Both the position numbers and the translations under genes were made by a program. This document shows positions 7,880-20,228 of a stretch of 36,202 bases of DNA, piece by piece (position 1 is the stretch's first letter; each line of letters opens with the position of its first letter). Source of the stretch: Rhodovulum euryhalinum (GTDB lineage Bacteria > Pseudomonadota > Alphaproteobacteria > Rhodobacterales > Rhodobacteraceae); the NCBI RefSeq assembly GCF_004342445.1, contig NZ_SLWW01000020.1, positions 1 through 36,202 of the forward strand, read 5' to 3'. The notes beneath the pieces are model-generated. The model was not told where the DNA came from, did no database searches, and was given only the letters and a program-made list of their open reading frames with translations.

Positions 7880-8271
7880 AGCGCCGTGGCACCCCCGAGG
7901 CCGATCTGCAGCGTGCCGTCGTGCAGGCGCTTCGCATCGCGCTGCCCCGCACCGCCATCATCCATCACTGCGCCAACGAGGTGACCGAGGCCGGGCCCCG
8001 CGGGGCAAAGCGCCAGGCGATCCTCGTCGGCATGGGCGTCCATGCCGGGTTCGCCGATCTGATGCTCCTGTGCGACGGCCGCATTCTCTTCCTCGAATTG
8101 AAGGCGCCGAAAGGGCGGCTGCGGCCGGAGCAGGAGGCGTTCCGCGATGCGGTGCAGGCGCAGGGGTTCGGCTGGGCGCTGGTCCGCAGCCTCGATGACG
8201 CGCTGGGCGCGCTGGCCGATCACGGTTTCACGACGCGCATCGCCCCTGCCCCGCCGAGGACCGCGCCATGA
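7876..8271 (+). CDS. VRR-NUC domain nuclease
   Basis: This 131-aa stand-alone nuclease belongs to the VRR-NUC branch of the PD-(D/E)XK superfamily, commonly found in phage replication clusters where it is thought to resolve branched DNA. Visible active-site elements are E8 and Q12 near the N-terminus, D61 in GFADLMLL, and E74-x-K76 in FLELKAP, followed by a helix RLRPEQEAF. The length fits single-domain phage versions. It is coupled to both neighbours by ATGA overlaps (7876-7879 and 8268-8271). Confidence 0.88.
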   Translation: MKRRGTPEADLQRAVVQALRIALPRTAIIHHCANEVTEAGPRGAKRQAILVGMGVHAGFADLMLLCDGRILFLELKAPKGRLRPEQEAFRDAVQAQGFGWALVRSLDDALGALADHGFTTRIAPAPPRTAP

Positions 8272-9275
8272 GCCACGAGGCCACCAACTGGGCCATCAGG
8301 CAGCGCGGGCTGAAACCCACGACCAAGATCGTGCTCTGGCACCTCTGTGACCGGTTCAATCCGGACTATGGCTGCTTCCCCTCGCAGGACCGGCTGGCGC
8401 ATGACTGCGAGATCAGCCGGTCCACGCTGAACGATCACCTTGGCCAGCTCGAGGCCGTTGGCCTTCTGCGGCGCGTGCCGCGGCTGGACCCCGTGACCAA
8501 GCGCCAGCTGCCCACCCGCTACATCCTGGGGTTCGAGCCGGGCTTCACACCTGTGGCTGTGGTGCCGTGTCTGGAAATCGGACACGGGGAATGCGCCCCT
8601 GCGGAAATCGCCGACATGGCAGTGGGTTCACCACTGGATGCCGCGGCCGATGCCCTGCCGTGTCCGGATTTCGGACACGGGGAGGACGCGGGAGCCGTGT
8701 CCGATTTTCCGGCTGACCCGTGTCCGGAAAATCGCCAAGCCCGTGTCCGGATTTCGGACACTAACCCTGTAAGGGAACCTCTAAGTAAACCAGTAAAGGA
8801 GGAGGAGGGCGCGCAGGCGCGCGAGGGCGTTTCCGATGAGGTTTTCGGGGACCTGCTGGCAGCGCTGGGCCTCGACCCAGCCGTCCTCCCCGGCTGGTGG
8901 CAAGGCTGGCCGCCCCGGCTGCACGTCCAGCGCTGGCGCGACGAACTCGGGCTGACCGAGGTGGAGATCATCGCCACGGCCGCGGCCTCGCGCCAGGACC
9001 ACCCGGAACCGCCGGATGGGCCGAAAGCGCTGGACCGGGCGATGCGGCGTGCCGCCCAGCGCAAGGTCGAGGATGCCGGGCGGAAACGGCGCAAGCCCAA
9101 GGCAGCCCCCGCCCCGGCAGCGCAGCAGATCACCGACCTCCCCGCCTTCTACGCCGACCTCGTCAACTCCGACCGCTTCCTGCCGGTCAGCGCGATCAGC
9201 AACACGCTGCGCGACGCCATGCTGGCCCGGGGGTTGGTGACGGCCGAACGCCTGCGCGAGCGCGGGGTGCGGTGA
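8268..9275 (+). CDS. Lambda O-like replication initiator candidate with HTH domain and internal iterons
   Basis: The 335-aa protein has an N-terminal HTH_36-type winged helix (about 10-75: TKIVLWHLCDRF, then SQDRLAHDCEISRSTLNDHL and a wing ending TRYILGF). A low-complexity linker (about 95-175) is encoded by repeated DNA. The C-terminal region (about 180-335) has helical and basic stretches. The linker repeats short peptides (PCLEIGHGE, PCPDFGHGE, DPCPENRQ) because the DNA under it carries five copies of a dyad-bearing motif. Phage lambda gpO is the classic case of an initiator whose gene contains its own origin iterons. The position in the early cluster after a nuclease gene fits. A helicase loader is not seen next to it. 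It overlaps the methyltransferase start at 9272. Confidence 0.75.
   Translation: MSHEATNWAIRQRGLKPTTKIVLWHLCDRFNPDYGCFPSQDRLAHDCEISRSTLNDHLGQLEAVGLLRRVPRLDPVTKRQLPTRYILGFEPGFTPVAVVPCLEIGHGECAPAEIADMAVGSPLDAAADALPCPDFGHGEDAGAVSDFPADPCPENRQARVRISDTNPVREPLSKPVKEEEGAQAREGVSDEVFGDLLAALGLDPAVLPGWWQGWPPRLHVQRWRDELGLTEVEIIATAAASRQDHPEPPDGPKALDRAMRRAAQRKVEDAGRKRRKPKAAPAPAAQQITDLPAFYADLVNSDRFLPVSAISNTLRDAMLARGLVTAERLRERGVR
8565..8761 (+). repeat. Iteron cluster, candidate replication origin inside the initiator gene
   Basis: Five copies of a CCGTGTCCGGATTTCGG-type motif occur at 8565-8589, 8658-8682, 8695-8712 (partial), 8718-8734 (partial) and 8741-8761. The complete copies are near-palindromic: GTGTCCG and CGGACAC arms flank a 5-nt centre. 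Immediately after the last copy comes a locally AT-richer segment (8762-8800). This layout (iterons then an easier-melting stretch inside an initiator gene) mirrors lambda ori. Origin function is inference. Confidence 0.65.
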
Positions 9276-10348
9276 ATGGCATGGTGTCACGTCCCCGGCA
9301 CGGATTGTCCCTCTGCGCAGGCGGCGGAGGCCTTGATCTGGGCCTCATGCTCGCCGAACCCGGCTATCACACCCGCGCCTTTGTCGAATGGGACGACTGG
9401 CCCCGCGCCGTCCTCATCGCGGCCCAGCGCGCAGGCTATTTCGGCCCGGCCCCGATCTGGACCGATCTGCGCAGCTTCGATGCCCGTCCCTTCCAGGGCG
9501 CCTTCGACGCCGTCCTCGCCGGATATCCCTGCCAGCCCTTCAGCGCAGCCGGGAAACGCGGTGGCGCCGATGATCCCCGGCACCTCTGGCCCGACGTCGC
9601 CCGCGTCATCGGCGAATGCCGCCCCGAATGGGTATTCCTCGAAAACGTCGCCGGTCACGTCACCCTCGGTCTCGAGACCGTCCTGCGAGAGCTTTGGGGA
9701 TTGGGCTACACGCCTGCGGCGGGGCTGTTCTCGGCGGCAGAGGTCGGTGCGCCGCATGAATGGCTGCGGATCTTCATCCTGGCCCACACCGATGAGCCTG
9801 CACCCCGTCACCGGCCGCTACAATCCGGCCGGGAACAGCGACTTCACGAGAAAGGCCGAGGCGCTGGCGCGGGGCATCGCGAAAGCCCTGCCGAACCACT
9901 GGCCGACACCGGCCGCCCAGAACTGGAAGGGCAGTTCCGAGGCCAGCATCACCCGGACCGACGGCAAGTCCCGGATGGACCTGCTGCACTACCGGGCAGA
10001 GCAGGGCTTCATCCGCCCGGCCCCGGCGACTTTGCCGGATGGGCAGCGGTCCTGGCCGCACGCCCCGATCTCGCGCCCGCTCTGGGCTTCGATGATTGCC
10101 TCGCATGGGCGCGTCGTCTCGCGGCGGATCCTGAAGGGTCGGTCGCGGCGGCGGCTGAACCCGCTCTTCGTCGGATGGCTGATGGGCTGGCCCATCGGGC
10201 ACGCGCTCTGCGCCTGCTCGGCAACGGAGTTCACCCTCTGGCAGCAGCGCATGCGTGGCGCTCTCTCGCAGCTGCCCATGGCCTCGGGCCCGTGGATCTG
10301 GCGGCCGGCGGACGCTGCCCAGCACCCGGCGCAGATGGATTTCCTTGA
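9272..10348 (+). CDS. DNA (cytosine-5) methyltransferase, Dcm family
   Basis: The protein has C5-methyltransferase motifs: motif I LCAGGGGLDLGL (14-25), motif IV GYPCQPFS (84-91, catalytic C87), motif VI ENV (124-126) and, near the C-terminus, motif X as RLLGNGVHPLAAAHA. Motif VIII, usually PHxRxRLFIL, reads PHEWLRIFIL and so lacks one Arg. The start is GTG 9272 (coupled to the upstream stop) or ATG 9281; I use the former, giving 358 aa. From 9792 to its stop the gene is overprinted in the other forward frame by a second coding frame. The overlap covers the target-recognition region and motif X. It may protect phage DNA from host restriction. Confidence 0.8.
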   Translation: MNGMVSRPRHGLSLCAGGGGLDLGLMLAEPGYHTRAFVEWDDWPRAVLIAAQRAGYFGPAPIWTDLRSFDARPFQGAFDAVLAGYPCQPFSAAGKRGGADDPRHLWPDVARVIGECRPEWVFLENVAGHVTLGLETVLRELWGLGYTPAAGLFSAAEVGAPHEWLRIFILAHTDEPAPRHRPLQSGREQRLHEKGRGAGAGHRESPAEPLADTGRPELEGQFRGQHHPDRRQVPDGPAALPGRAGLHPPGPGDFAGWAAVLAARPDLAPALGFDDCLAWARRLAADPEGSVAAAAEPALRRMADGLAHRARALRLLGNGVHPLAAAHAWRSLAAAHGLGPVDLAAGGRCPAPGADGFP

Positions 10349-10364
10349 AGGATTGCAGCCATGA
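9792..10364 (+). CDS. Overprinted phage methylase-associated protein (190 aa)
   Basis: This frame begins at ATG 9792 inside the C5-methyltransferase gene and ends at 10364. Its third codon positions are very GC-rich through 9840-10020, as in real genes here. It carries SLHPVTGRYNPAGNSD (start), WPTPAAQNWKGSSE (about 36-49) and LNPLFVGWLMGWPIGHAL (about 118-135). Those WPTP and LNPxFVxWLMGxP blocks are familiar from the C-terminal parts of many phage cytosine methyltransferases. It may be a separate subunit or a displaced C-terminal domain. It ends in an ATGA overlap with the next gene. No internal SD is obvious, so coupling or frameshifting may be needed. Confidence 0.7.
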   Translation: MSLHPVTGRYNPAGNSDFTRKAEALARGIAKALPNHWPTPAAQNWKGSSEASITRTDGKSRMDLLHYRAEQGFIRPAPATLPDGQRSWPHAPISRPLWASMIASHGRVVSRRILKGRSRRRLNPLFVGWLMGWPIGHALCACSATEFTLWQQRMRGALSQLPMASGPWIWRPADAAQHPAQMDFLEGLQP

Positions 10365-11050
10365 GCTTCCAGGGACGGATCGGTCGCACGGGCGGCACCA
10401 GGGTCAAACGCGCGCTGGGCGTGCAGGCGGCACTGGAATGGGCGTTCCGGGTGGAACAGGCGCAGCTGGAACTGCCCCTGCCCCCGGACATCACCGAGGA
10501 AGGTTTCGGCTTCGGCCTGGAATACGTCCTCCTCCAGCGCGCCGTGCTGGGCTGCAAGATCGACGGCGGACAGCACAAGATCGGCAGCTATACCCACGAG
10601 GACGCCGAATTGATCGCGGCCACCGTCGCCGGGATCCCCGACAGCCTCGGCGGCAAGCGCATGGCGATCCGCGTCGCCGAACTGGCACGCGCCGGGCTGA
10701 CCCCGGACTGGATGCCCGGCGCCGTCCCGCGCTGCGTGCCGATCATCGTGAAGCAGAACCAACACGGCACACATGCGGGCGCCATCGTCGTGGGCACCGA
10801 ACGCATCCGGGTGCGTGGAGCGGGCGCGCGCGCCACATGGAAGACCATCGACATCCTGGCCTGCCCGGTCACCTTTTCTCCCCACCCGCGGCAGATTGAG
10901 GCGGCCAGGCGCGGCTATGACGACTGGTGGCAGGCGCTGGGCTGGGTGCGGGACGGGCTGATCGCAGGCGGGATGCTGCGGGAGGTCGAGGTGACGTCGG
11001 CGATGCCGAAGGCGCGGCCTTGGGAAAGATCACAGCCAAGCCGCTGGTAG
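10361..11050 (+). CDS. Conserved phage hypothetical protein (229 aa), last early-cluster gene
   Basis: The gene starts by ATGA overlap at 10361-10364. The product is a soluble mixed protein with a conserved-looking first half ([21 protein letters not shown], about 59-80) and a basic middle. A helix-rich end has [15 protein letters not shown] (about 187-201). No catalytic motif is recognised. The final residues ([13 protein letters not shown]) look irregular and coincide with the point where the phage gene order gives way to the restriction operon, so the 3' end may have been altered by insertion. No function is assigned. Confidence 0.6.
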   Translation: MSFQGRIGRTGGTRVKRALGVQAALEWAFRVEQAQLELPLPPDITEEGFGFGLEYVLLQRAVLGCKIDGGQHKIGSYTHEDAELIAATVAGIPDSLGGKRMAIRVAELARAGLTPDWMPGAVPRCVPIIVKQNQHGTHAGAIVVGTERIRVRGAGARATWKTIDILACPVTFSPHPRQIEAARRGYDDWWQALGWVRDGLIAGGMLREVEVTSAMPKARPWERSQPSRW

Positions 11051-11115
11051 CGGCTGGATTTCGCCCTCTGGCTGAAATACCGTCTGGAAAAGACTTACCG
11101 GGGGAAGATTTCACA

Positions 11116-12650
<1,535 letters not shown>

Positions 12651-12654
<4 letters not shown>

Positions 12655-13961
12655 GGGGAACTCTTCGTCTCGGCGATCACTGTCTGAAGATCGGCAGCGG
12701 CGCGACCCCACGCGGCGGCAAGGAAGCCTACCTTACCGACGGCCCATATTCGCTCATTCGCAGCCAGAATGTCTTGAATGACCGTTTTTCGATTGGTGGC
12801 CTCGCATTCATTTCGCAAGAGCAAGCCGACCAACTTTCTAATGTCGAAGTTCAGCCAAACGACGTCCTCTTGAACATCACAGGCGATAGCGTCGCCCGGG
12901 TGTGCCAAGTCGATCCCGTGGTCTTGCCTGCCCGGGTGAACCAACATGTCGCAATCATTCGGCCGCAGCCCGAGGTAATTGACCCTCGATTTCTCCGATA
13001 CTTTATGGTCTCCCCGGAGATGCAGGCTCACATGCTCGGACTGGCGGCCTCCGGCGCAACCCGGAATGCACTGACCAAGGGGATGATCGAGAAGTTCGAA
13101 ATTCCGGCGGTTCCGCTCCCCGAACAACGCGCCATTGCCGCCACCCTCGGGGCGCTGGATGACAAGATCGAGCTAAACCGCAAAATGAACGCCACGCTGG
13201 AGGCGATGGCGCGGGCGCTGTTCCGCGACTGGTTCGTCGATTTCGGCCCCACCCGCGCCAAGATGGAAGCCCGCGCCCCCTACCTCTACCCCGACCTCTG
13301 GGCGCTGTTCCCCGACCGCCTGGACGACGAGGGCAAGCCGGAGGAGTGGGCATTCGAACCTCTTCTGGATCAGGCGGAGTGGGTCAACGGGGCTGCCTAC
13401 AAGAATATGCACTTCTCCGATGACCCCGATGCGCTGCCGGTGATCAAGATCGCCGAGTTGAAAAACGGCGTGACAGGAGCCACGCAGCGAACCGCCACCG
13501 ATCTTGGCGCGCGCTATCTGATCGACGATGGCGAACTCCTCTTCTCGTGGTCAGGCAACCCCGACACTTCGATTGACACCTTCCTGTGGACGGGTGGCAA
13601 AGCCTGGCTGAACCAGCACATCTTCGCCGTGCGCCCGAACGGCAAACGCTCCAAGCCTTATCTTCACGCCCTTCTGAAGTTCCTCAAACCGGAATTTGCC
13701 GAGCTGGCGCGGAACAAACAGACCACCGGTCTAGGCCATGTGACCAAAGCGGACATGCAGCGCATGATGGTCTGCGCGGCATCGCCAGAGGTTCACAACG
13801 CATTTGATCGCCTGATCGAACCGATCTTCAATCAAGCTCTTGGGCTTCAAACTGAGACCCGCACCCTCGCCCAGACCCGCGACCTCCTCCTGCCGCGCCT
13901 GATGTCGGGGGAGTTGCGGGTGGCCGACCTGGCCTCATTCGATCAGGAGGCCGTAGCATGA
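12651..13961 (+). CDS. hsdS: Type I restriction-modification specificity subunit
   Basis: This 436-aa subunit chooses the DNA target of the type I complex. Two target-recognition domains (about 1-150 and 205-375) are each followed by a conserved helical spacer: [20 protein letters not shown] (155-174) extending to RDWFVDF, and the distal [19 protein letters not shown] near 405-425. The start GTG 12651 overlaps hsdM. TRD1 DNA (12700-13070) is less GC-rich than the spacers, as expected for swapped recognition domains. The recognition sequence cannot be read from the protein by eye. Confidence 0.93.
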
Positions 13962-14353
13962 AGCTGCCAGTGCGCACCAAGAACGCCATGCTGCTGGGCA
14001 ACGGCCTGATCGCCCATGTCCACACGGTGCAGGAGTACCGGAAAAAGCACGGCAAGCTGCCCCAACGGCCCTACCTGACCTACACCCAACTGGTCGAACA
14101 AACTGGTGCGAAGCTCGCCAAGGTCGGCATCGGCAATTTCCTCGACGAGATCATGGAGGCCATCCATGCCCCCGATGCCCCGGAACCGATGCGCGGCCTG
14201 ACGCTTTTCGTGACCGACAAGACCGGTTCGATCAAATACGGCACGGACCGCTGGTTCGGGATCACCGCCCAGAACGCCATGCAGTATCGCAAGGCCGTAC
14301 TGGAGTTCGACTGGTCGGACGTCGCTTTCGTTGCGACGGCCGAGGGAGGCTGA
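13958..14353 (+). CDS. Small uncharacterised protein inside the type I operon (131 aa)
   Basis: The gene is coupled to hsdS by an ATGA overlap and lies 3 bp before hsdR, so it is co-expressed with the complex. The protein is basic at the N-terminus with no signal peptide or membrane segment. It has a helix-rich middle (YTQLVEQTGAKLAKVGIGNFL, about 42-62) and a C-terminal mixed region, FVTDKTGSIKYGTDRWFG (about 84-101). I do not recognise a family. Accessory genes between hsdS and hsdR vary among type I loci; this one could modulate restriction or act as an added DNA-binding factor, but nothing in the sequence proves it. Confidence 0.75.
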   Translation: MKLPVRTKNAMLLGNGLIAHVHTVQEYRKKHGKLPQRPYLTYTQLVEQTGAKLAKVGIGNFLDEIMEAIHAPDAPEPMRGLTLFVTDKTGSIKYGTDRWFGITAQNAMQYRKAVLEFDWSDVAFVATAEGG

Positions 14354-14356
14354 ACG

Positions 14357-17487
<3,131 letters not shown>

Positions 17488-17488
<1 letters not shown>

Positions 17489-17607
17489 TGGAAGCCGCGA
17501 ACCCAACGGGCGGAAGGACGAAGCCGCTCGCGCGGCATTGGCGCTTGTGGCTGGCGTTTCGCATTGATCTGAGTCCCGTGCATTTGAGAAAGCGCGCAGC
17601 TGTCTGA
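17488..17607 (+). CDS. Short remnant ORF coupled to hsdR (39 aa)
   Basis: ATG 17488 overlaps the hsdR stop in a TGATG and the frame closes at 17607. The 39-aa product is Arg-rich and resembles nothing I know. It may be the 5' remnant of a former fourth operon gene cut off by the recombinase-bearing insertion that starts soon after. It may equally be chance. Confidence 0.25.
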
Positions 17608-17645
17608 CGATTGGGACCTTCTCAATCGACAGACAGGAGGCTTCC

Positions 17646-18083
17646 ATGACGGAGGAGAGAACGACGCCGCTGCGCGAGCGGATGATCGAGGACATGCGCA
17701 TCCGCGGCATGGGCGACAAGGCGCAGAAGGCTCATATCCGGGCGATCAAGGATTTCGCCGCGTTCCTCGGGCACGCCCCCGACACGGCGACCCCCGAGGA
17801 GCTTCGGGCCTACCAGCTTCACATGACCGACACCGGCGTTTCGGCGTCGACGTTCAACGTGCGGATTTCGTCGTTGCGGTTCTTTTTCGGCATCACTTGT
17901 GGCCGCGAAGAGATGAAGCGGTACATGCAGTTCCGAAGCAAACCCCGGAAGTTGCCGATCGTCCTCAGCGTCGAAGAGGTGGGTGACCTCATGGCCGCGG
18001 TGCCCGGGCCGGGGCTGAAGTATCGCGCGGCCCTGGGCATCCCCGACCACCCCCGGCGTGCCCAATGCCATGATCGGGCATAG
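17646..18083 (+). pseudogene. Truncated tyrosine recombinase (IS91-associated type)
   Basis: The start ATG 17646 has CAGGAGG 5 nt upstream. Residues 1-125 match the N-terminal SAM-like core-binding domain of the tyrosine recombinases often found beside IS91-type transposases (PLRERMIEDMRIRGMGDKAQ, then HIRAIKDFAAFLG and ISSLRFFFGITCG). After LKYRAALG (about 124-131), where the catalytic domain should begin, the frame becomes unrelated and stops. All catalytic residues (R, H-x-x-R, Y) are missing, so the protein cannot recombine DNA. It marks a past insertion or deletion between the restriction operon and the next defence operon. Confidence 0.75.
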
Positions 18084-18465
18084 AAAACCCGACCACATGC
18101 GCCGACCGCGCCCGAACATCATCGTTGCTGGCGATCAGACAACCTCTGGCGACCGTCACTTCCGGCCCGACCGCCGGCCAAGCACCACCGTCGCCCCAGA
18201 CCTCAGCATGCTTTCCCCATAGACAGCGCCCAGCCCACCGCGGCTTCCTCCTTCCGAGGTTTGTCAACGCGGGCCGAGCCGCGCAGGCGCCCAGACGTCA
18301 CGCAGCGGCCCGCATCGAAAAACCTTCAGGAAAGCGGACCTTCGTTGCGGAGCCCGCTAAGGTCCGCTAATGCTTGTAAATGTTTGGCGGCATTCAGATC
18401 GACGCACTGCGACTTGATTTGATCGACGATGAGCGCGACTGCCAAACAGGCTTAGGGGTGGCCGT
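18084..18465. other. Gene-free stretch before the HEPN-like operon
   Basis: No believable gene is seen. The first about 200 bp are GC-rich and could be leftover mobile-element DNA next to the truncated recombinase. The last about 100 bp are AT-richer and should carry the promoter of the 18466 operon. A CTTCAGGAAAGCGGACCTTCG-like stretch near 18325-18345 resembles the one near 1560-1585. Confidence 0.4.
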
Positions 18466-18885
18466 ATGGCGTATGGACAGGACCTGCAAGGCTCGGCGCG
18501 GCGCCATTTCAGGGCAGCGACGGAATTGCATGCAATCGCTTCTGCTGGGGCGCAACCGGGATGCCGGGCCGTCGCGGGCTATCTCTTTGGCTTGGCAGGC
18601 GAACTTGCGGTCAAGGCCCTGATGCGGGATAGCGGCATGGCAGAGTTGCCGCGAGATAAGCGTCGGGACGATCCCTACTACGCTCATTTCCCTGAGCTGG
18701 CGACGCAGTTGCGCGACACGGTTCATGGGCGACGCTCAGGTGAACTGACTGCAATTGCCAAATCGAATCATTTTCAAAACTGGTCTACCGATATGCGCTA
18801 TGCTTCGACAGCAGAGGTGCAGGCCAACTGGATCGATGCTTGGAGGGCAAGCGCAGACACTCTCATACAGAAAATGGAGCTATAG
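18466..18885 (+). CDS. HEPN-like small protein, first gene of a three-gene putative defence operon
   Basis: The 139-aa all-helical protein has a hydrophobic helix, YLFGLAGELAVKALM (39-53), typical of HEPN-family folds. Later it has YYAHFPELATQLRD (71-84) and FQNWSTDMRYAST (103-115), a tail pattern seen in HEPN-like proteins of defence loci. HEPN RNases usually carry R-x(4-6)-H; here the nearest is R83-x3-H87, so catalytic competence is uncertain and it may be a structural or antitoxin-like partner. AGGGGTGG lies about 5 nt before ATG 18466. Only 2 nt separate its stop from the next start, so the pair is co-translated. The HEPN call is from pattern memory, not an alignment. Confidence 0.6.
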   Translation: MAYGQDLQGSARRHFRAATELHAIASAGAQPGCRAVAGYLFGLAGELAVKALMRDSGMAELPRDKRRDDPYYAHFPELATQLRDTVHGRRSGELTAIAKSNHFQNWSTDMRYASTAEVQANWIDAWRASADTLIQKMEL

Positions 18886-18887
18886 TG

Positions 18888-20228
18888 ATGGCTGGACCCC
18901 GTTTTGACGATTCCCTCGCTGTCCTCGTCGCCACGCTTGCTAACCTCATCGATGACGAATTTGTCGAAGCCGGAACCGCACTTCGCGATGCCTCTGGGCA
19001 ACTGACTTTCATTGCAGGGCGTGAAGCCGCAAATGATGCGGAGCGCGAAAAACTTGGGTCCGCGCTGATCGAGGCACTGGGAAGCTATGCCAGAATTGAT
19101 CGACCGATCAGCTTTCGCGGCGATGGCGGAAGTGAGCGTTTGCTGGCGGCGCCCGAACGGCTTCCGATCAAAGTCGGCAATCTCTTTTGCCAGGTCATCG
19201 ATCGGCGAATTGTGGGCGCAGGGTGGCTGGACGAACCGGAGCCGATGGCTGCTAATCCTCCACGGGTTGTTTTCGCAACCCTTAAAGGCGGCGTGGGCCG
19301 CTCAACGGCACTGGCGATTGCCGCAGCTGACTTAGCACGCCGCAACCGGAATGTGCTTGTGGTCGATCTTGACCTAGAAGCGCCGGGGCTAGGCGATCTC
19401 TTGCTGGAGTCGGACCGCCTGCCGGACTTCGGCGCGATTGATTATCTCGTCGAGAATGGCCTCGGTGGCGTTAAGACCCAAGACCTATTTCGGTTCATTG
19501 GCACAAGCGGGTTGACGCAAGGCGGTGGCGGGCGCGTTGATGTCCTTCCCGTGCTTGGCCGAAAATCCAACGATCAGCCGGAAAATATCCTGCCGAAGCT
19601 TTCTCGGGCTATGATCGAAGATGTAGTAAATGGCCGATCTATTTCGGTTTCCACTCAGATCTCGGAGATGCTCTCCCGCATTACAGAGCGCGAGCAATAT
19701 GACGTTGTCTTCATCGATAGTCGTGCGGGCCTTTCCGAGTTGGCCGCGCCTGCGGTGTTGGGACTGGGAGCAACAGTACTCTTGTTTGGAACAGCACAGA
19801 AGCAGACGATCGAAGGGTATCGCGCCCTATTCGCATCGCTCCAGCTACTTGCACAGCGCGACACTGCCGCTGGCCGCGGCGCGGATTGGCGCATGAGGCT
19901 CAAGCCAGTCTACGCCAAGGCGAGTCTTAACGCGGGCGTGTCAACGCGTTTTGTCGATGACATGTACGAACTGTATTCGGCTCATATCTACGATGCTGAA
20001 ACCGACAGTGCTCAAGAGCCCGAATTGCTGCGCTTTACGCGCTCGGACGAGTCTGCTCCGCACTGGCCGCTCATTGTGCCGTTCAGTCCAAACTTCGTAG
20101 ATTTCGATCCAGGCCGCGATGCCGATCAACTCACCCAGAAATTTTACGAACAGACTTATCGTGAGTTTCTGTCCGGTCTCGACGCGGTGATAAATTCTTC
20201 TGCGTCTACCAGTGAGACGAACGCGTGA
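18888..20228 (+). CDS. KGGVGR-motif variant MinD/ParA-like ATPase
   Basis: This 446-aa protein has an N-terminal domain of unknown function (1-125), then a SIMIBI-class ATPase. The deviant Walker A is KGGVGRST (133-140): the usual second lysine (KGGxGKS/T) is replaced by R138 while the signature K133 stays. Switch I is DLDLEAPGLG (160-169) and switch II is FIDSRAG (275-281). The KGGVGR variant is a known subfamily that recurs in poorly characterised conflict and signalling loci. Whether it hydrolyses ATP is unclear; it could act as a nucleotide-dependent sensor or dimer switch. I chose ATG 18888, with GGAG 9 nt upstream, over GTG 18840. Its stop overlaps the next start (GTGA). Confidence 0.85.
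   Translation: MAGPRFDDSLAVLVATLANLIDDEFVEAGTALRDASGQLTFIAGREAANDAEREKLGSALIEALGSYARIDRPISFRGDGGSERLLAAPERLPIKVGNLFCQVIDRRIVGAGWLDEPEPMAANPPRVVFATLKGGVGRSTALAIAAADLARRNRNVLVVDLDLEAPGLGDLLLESDRLPDFGAIDYLVENGLGGVKTQDLFRFIGTSGLTQGGGGRVDVLPVLGRKSNDQPENILPKLSRAMIEDVVNGRSISVSTQISEMLSRITEREQYDVVFIDSRAGLSELAAPAVLGLGATVLLFGTAQKQTIEGYRALFASLQLLAQRDTAAGRGADWRMRLKPVYAKASLNAGVSTRFVDDMYELYSAHIYDAETDSAQEPELLRFTRSDESAPHWPLIVPFSPNFVDFDPGRDADQLTQKFYEQTYREFLSGLDAVINSSASTSETNA

Noticed and set aside
8565-8761. Repeats considered as a CRISPR array
   Set aside because: Units are irregularly spaced, partly incomplete, inside a coding gene, and no cas genes are present.
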